Assembly (NCBI GenBank): GCA_965199595.1 | Contig: OZ241182.1 | Coordinates: forward strand, 3,224,001-3,288,000 | Source of the DNA: JBBROS01 sp965199595 | GTDB taxonomy: Bacteria; Pseudomonadota; Alphaproteobacteria; Acetobacterales; Acetobacteraceae | Length of the DNA: 64,000 nucleotides | Direction: 5' to 3' | Part shown: positions 60,811 through 64,000 of the stretch, piece by piece | Position numbering within the stretch: the first letter of the stretch is position 1 | Layout of the letters: every line of letters starts with the position of its first letter | Notes under the pieces: model-generated | Seen by the model: the letters and a program-made list of their open reading frames with translations, nothing else | The model's database searches: none | Told to the model about the DNA's origin: nothing | Made by a program: the position numbers and the translations under genes

Positions 60811-62136
60811 TCAGGTGCGGCTCTGCAACACCACGAAGGGGGACTGGGTGTTCGTGCCGCGATACGGCGTCATGGGCGCCGCCCACAGGGGCTGGCCGTT
60901 GAAGCGGTAGACGAAGCGGAACACGGTCTCGTCGTAGATGAAGCGCACGTGGATGGACGACGCCTGCTGCATCGGTCCCTTGTCGATGCCGAGATACTGG
61001 CTGAGGTCGCACAGGATGATGTCGCCGGCGGTGCCCGCCGTGGCGCAATACTCACTCGGGATCACCGGGCGGCCCATCAGCATCCCGTACTGGTTGCCGT
61101 TGGTGCCGGGCGGCGTGTAGCTGACCATCGGCGAGGCGAAGCCGCCCACGTTATCGGTGCCGGCTGCGTTCTTGATCGCGATGCTGAGCTGGAACAGGTT
61201 CGGCTCGGCATCCTGGTTGACCAGCCACACGGCGTTGCCGCGGGAACGCGAGGGCATGCGGGCCCACATGGCCAGCACGTTGTTCGCGAGGATGCTGCCG
61301 GCGGGCTGACCCGCCAGCTTCGGCACGCTGATGGTGCAGCCGCTGTTCAGGAAGCCGAGCGGCATGCCGGCGCCGGTGCCATTCACGATGGCATCGCCGA
61401 TCTTGAACTTGAACTCCTCCTCGAAGGCCTGCGCGAGCCAGGCGCCCAGGGCCGTGGCATCCTGCAGCAGCTCGTCGGTCGCGTAGCAGAGGCCAGTCAG
61501 CTTATCGAGTTCCATGGCAACGCGGCGGAACTTGGGCTGGCTGGCCAGCTTCAGCCCGGCCTCGCCGGTCCAGAACGCGCGGATGCCGCCCCAGCGCGAG
61601 CCGTCTGCTCGGCTGGTCTCGTCCACGCCGTTCATGCGGAGGCCGTTGCTGCCCTCGCCGATCGGGATCCGGCGGATGCGGCTGGCTACCTCGTCCGCGT
61701 CGTAGACGTTCTGCAGCAGATCGGACGCGAAGTCGCTCTGCACCAGGAAGCCACCATCCGATGGCGATCCCTCGGACATGCCCGTCGGACCGGCGCTGAG
61801 GCGCGGATCAATGGAACCATGCGGCCCGGCGGCGCGGGACACGGCCAGCAGCTGCTCGCCCAGGCTGGCGAAGGCCTTGTCGTCCCGCGGTGCACCGCCC
61901 CGGCGGCTCGCATCGGCATTGGCGTCGGGCACGGAACCGATCGCGCGCTGCCGATCCATCTGGCGCTCGGCACGCATGATCTGGTCATCCAGGGCCGCGA
62001 TCTCGCCGCCGATGGCGTCGTCGCGGGCCGCCTCCACATCCGTCAGCGACCGGTTCTCGCCGGCGGCGAGGTCGAACGTCTTCTGGGCCTCGCCGACCAG
62101 GTCGGCACGCTTCTGGCGGAGCATCTTGATGGACAT
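60811..62136 (-). CDS. HK97-family major capsid protein
   Basis: 441 residues. N-terminal coiled-coil delta domain (about 1-70, removed by the head protease in relatives), then the HK97 fold: SPSDGGFLVQSDFASDLLQN, FRRVAMELDKLTGLCYATDE, FKIGDAIVNGTGAGMPLGFL and the P-domain MGRPVIPSEYC. Order portal-protease-capsid is normal for this family. Confidence 0.92.
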   Translation of the reverse strand: MSIKMLRQKRADLVGEAQKTFDLAAGENRSLTDVEAARDDAIGGEIAALDDQIMRAERQMDRQRAIGSVPDANADASRRGGAPRDDKAFASLGEQLLAVSRAAGPHGSIDPRLSAGPTGMSEGSPSDGGFLVQSDFASDLLQNVYDADEVASRIRRIPIGEGSNGLRMNGVDETSRADGSRWGGIRAFWTGEAGLKLASQPKFRRVAMELDKLTGLCYATDELLQDATALGAWLAQAFEEEFKFKIGDAIVNGTGAGMPLGFLNSGCTISVPKLAGQPAGSILANNVLAMWARMPSRSRGNAVWLVNQDAEPNLFQLSIAIKNAAGTDNVGGFASPMVSYTPPGTNGNQYGMLMGRPVIPSEYCATAGTAGDIILCDLSQYLGIDKGPMQQASSIHVRFIYDETVFRFVYRFNGQPLWAAPMTPYRGTNTQSPFVVLQSRT

Positions 62137-62226
62137 GCGGTGATCCTTTGGGTTCAGGGCCGGGCGATGGGCGCAGGAACGCAGCCCACGGCCCGGCGGG
62201 GCGTGGGGTGCAGTGGAACAGCGGTG

Positions 62227-63375
62227 CTAGGCGGAGCGGCCGCGGTGCGCGTGACGGCGGCGACGGAAGGCGTCGGGGTCCTCTGCCGGCCGGGTCGCCT
62301 CCGGCTCGGCCTCCACCACTGCCTCCGCAGCGGTGACCAGTGGTTCGGGCATGTCCGGCAGACTGGCCTCCTGCCGCACCTGATTGGCGACCACGTCCCC
62401 CCCGACCAGGGCCGCGGCGCCGCCCGCCTTGGGCCGCTGGGCGCCCAGACGCCGCAGCGTGTCGCTCAAGGTGGCGACACGGTCGGCCATGCCGGCCTTG
62501 ACCGCATCCTTGGCGCCGACGACGCGGCCCTGGCCGAAGCCGTCCTGCACGGCCATAGCCTTCACGCCGCGGCCACGGGCCACGGCCTGGACGAAGCTGT
62601 CGTAGTAGCCGTCCACCTGGTCCTGCATGGCCTGGTGCGCCTCGTCGCCCAGAGGCTCCAGGCTGTTGCCCTCGACCTTGTACTTGCCGGCAGACACGAA
62701 GGTGCCCTTGACCCCCGCCTTGTCCATGGCACCGGACACGTCTTGGTGTAGGCCATAGACGCCGATCGAGCCGACCTGACCGCTCGGCGTCACCACGATC
62801 TCATCGGCCGAGCAGGCGATCCAGTACGCGGCCGAGGCGGCCATGCTGTCGACCTGTGCCACGATCGGCTTTTGGCCGCGGGCCGCGAAGATCTGGTCGG
62901 CCAGCTCCTGCACGCCGTACACGCCCCCGCCCGGGCTATCGATCCTCAGGATCATCGCCTTGACTTGCGGGTCCGCCAGGGCGGCCGACACGCTCGCGCC
63001 GACACGGTCGGTCGAGGTGCCACCCGGGCCGCTGATGTCGTCGACCTGTGACGCGTGCTGGGCAATGATGCCCATGACGCTGATCACGGCGATCACACCA
63101 CCTGGAGCCTGCCCCTGCTGCGCGCCGGGCGCGGCCACCCGGGGCCCACCCGTGCGCTGCGCGCGCTCGTCATCATCGTCGAAGGCCAGCGGCACCAGCG
63201 CCATCGCACCGTGCGGTTCACGGCGCCCCTTCAGGGCCGCGATCTCTTCCGGCGCGAGGCGGACCCCCTGCAGACGGCGCTCGACCACTTCCACGATCGA
63301 CTCCAGCCGGCCGGGCAGGATCGCCCATGGCGTGCCGACCAACGCCGCACGCACATGCGGGAAGTTCGTGGTCAT
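62227..63375 (-). CDS. S49/SppA-type head maturation protease
   Basis: 382 residues from the ATG at 63375. The ClpP/crotonase fold is seen in MILRIDSPGGGVYGVQELAD; catalytic Ser in VAQVDSMAASAAYWIA (about 172-187), Lys in SAGKYKVEGNSLE. C-terminal about 90 residues are disordered and Glu/Arg-rich, possibly scaffold. It should cut the capsid delta domain. Confidence 0.88.
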   Translation of the reverse strand: MTTNFPHVRAALVGTPWAILPGRLESIVEVVERRLQGVRLAPEEIAALKGRREPHGAMALVPLAFDDDDERAQRTGGPRVAAPGAQQGQAPGGVIAVISVMGIIAQHASQVDDISGPGGTSTDRVGASVSAALADPQVKAMILRIDSPGGGVYGVQELADQIFAARGQKPIVAQVDSMAASAAYWIACSADEIVVTPSGQVGSIGVYGLHQDVSGAMDKAGVKGTFVSAGKYKVEGNSLEPLGDEAHQAMQDQVDGYYDSFVQAVARGRGVKAMAVQDGFGQGRVVGAKDAVKAGMADRVATLSDTLRRLGAQRPKAGGAAALVGGDVVANQVRQEASLPDMPEPLVTAAEAVVEAEPEATRPAEDPDAFRRRRHAHRGRSA

Positions 63376-63418
63376 CTCCGTTTCTCCGAGGCAGGGCGCC
63401 CAAGGCGCCGGTCCGATG

Positions 63419-64000
63419 TCAGGCCGCCGGAACACCGGCGGGCGGGGCGTCATCCAGCGGCGGTCCGCCATTGTGACCGACCAGCGCGGAAGCGCCGCCC
63501 CCGTTTCCCGGCAGGCGATCCGATGTGCTGGTGTTCGTGGGGGTGAGCGGCGTATCCAGGCCCGGCAGCGGGTTGTAGCCCAGCATCAGCCGACCCTCGT
63601 TGCGGGTGAGGACGCCGTTCAGCACCAACCTCGAGATGTAGTCGGCCAGTGCCTTGCTGTCGCCGCGCTGCAGGGCCTCGGTGTCGAAGCGGGCGCTGTA
63701 CACGTTGGGCACCAGGATCAGGTCCCGGCGGATCGCCTGCTCCCAGGCGCGTAGCCAGGGGCGCAGGTTGTTCCGCACGAAGGCCAGCATGATCGCCTCG
63801 ACGCCGGTGCCCCAGCTGGTCTGGTCGGTCATGTGGTGGAGCATCACCAGCGGCACGTCGAACCACCGGGCGATCTCCTCGATCTGGAACCGCCGGGTGC
63901 CGAGGAACTGCAGCTCGTCCGCCGTCATGGAGATCGGCTTGAACTCGGCCCCCTCTTCCAGGATCGGGGTGCCGCCAGACTTGCTCAGGCCGTGATAGGC
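63419..64000 (-). CDS. HK97-family portal protein, C-terminal part
   Basis: About 194 visible residues; the 5' part lies beyond the right edge. SMTADELQFLGTRRFQIEEI, ARWFDVPLVMLHHM and TSWGTGVEAIMLAFVRNNLR are typical for the wing and stem of HK97-type portals. The tail is Gly/Asn-rich (LPGNGGGASALVGHNGGPPL). The terminase genes should follow further right. Confidence 0.9.
   Translation of the reverse strand, partial: AYHGLSKSGGTPILEEGAEFKPISMTADELQFLGTRRFQIEEIARWFDVPLVMLHHMTDQTSWGTGVEAIMLAFVRNNLRPWLRAWEQAIRRDLILVPNVYSARFDTEALQRGDSKALADYISRLVLNGVLTRNEGRLMLGYNPLPGLDTPLTPTNTSTSDRLPGNGGGASALVGHNGGPPLDDAPPAGVPAA

Noticed and set aside
60949..62751. 600-codon frame on the plus strand
   Set aside because: Antisense to the capsid and protease genes, with no start site or domain.

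Overview
The window looks like a chromosomal piece of a high-GC alphaproteobacterium, most likely an Acetobacteraceae/Roseomonas-like member of the Rhodospirillales. The base is inference from GC content, codon use, the TauR-type taurine cluster and the mix of IS3, IS5, IS6 and ISKra4 relatives; no 16S or other marker is present.

1-16.5 kb is a catabolic region built from a repeated module: aconitase, PrpB-like isocitrate-lyase-fold enzyme and FCD-type GntR regulator. One module is decayed (5'-truncated aconitase at the left edge, intact lyase, an MFS anion symporter). The other is intact (lyase, aconitase, NitT/TauT-type binding protein in one operon). Two paralogous branched-chain-type binding proteins (one frameshifted), two alpha/beta hydrolases and a third, HTH-less regulator complete it. 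TGTYRACA-like palindromes lie at four regulator-linked control regions, at three of them as pairs exactly 20 bp apart. I infer uptake and cleavage of a citrate- or methylcitrate-like tricarboxylate; the substrate is not shown by the sequence.

8.8-10.4 kb and 16.5-20.1 kb are scrap regions: IS3 and ISKra4 remnants, an intact IS3-family element with a 3-bp target duplication, and broken peptide-ABC genes. 20.1-26.4 kb is a taurine cluster (tauR, tauCBA, tauXY) without the downstream xsc/pta steps. 26.4-30.9 kb is a second scrap region (IS6, IS3, IS5, GlxA, MBL and NAD(P)H-binding fragments) around an intact DMT exporter/redoxin pair.

From 31 kb on, a tRNA-Leu and a tRNA-Asn precede a P4-type integrase and a long-tailed HK97-type prophage that continues beyond the right edge. 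Its late operon is read right to left: portal, S49-type head protease, capsid, head-tail connectors, major tail protein (ended by an in-frame amber codon), tail chaperone with a GGGAAAC -1 slippery site, a toxin-antitoxin cargo, a 2,100-residue tape measure, tip and fibre proteins, membrane/spanin-like genes and an N-acetylmuramidase. A small rightward three-gene operon (34.4-35.2 kb) ends in a ribbon-helix-helix gene and is followed at once by a solitary sequence that closely resembles a type I-E CRISPR repeat. That locus is the best candidate here for something new: a possible anti-CRISPR island.
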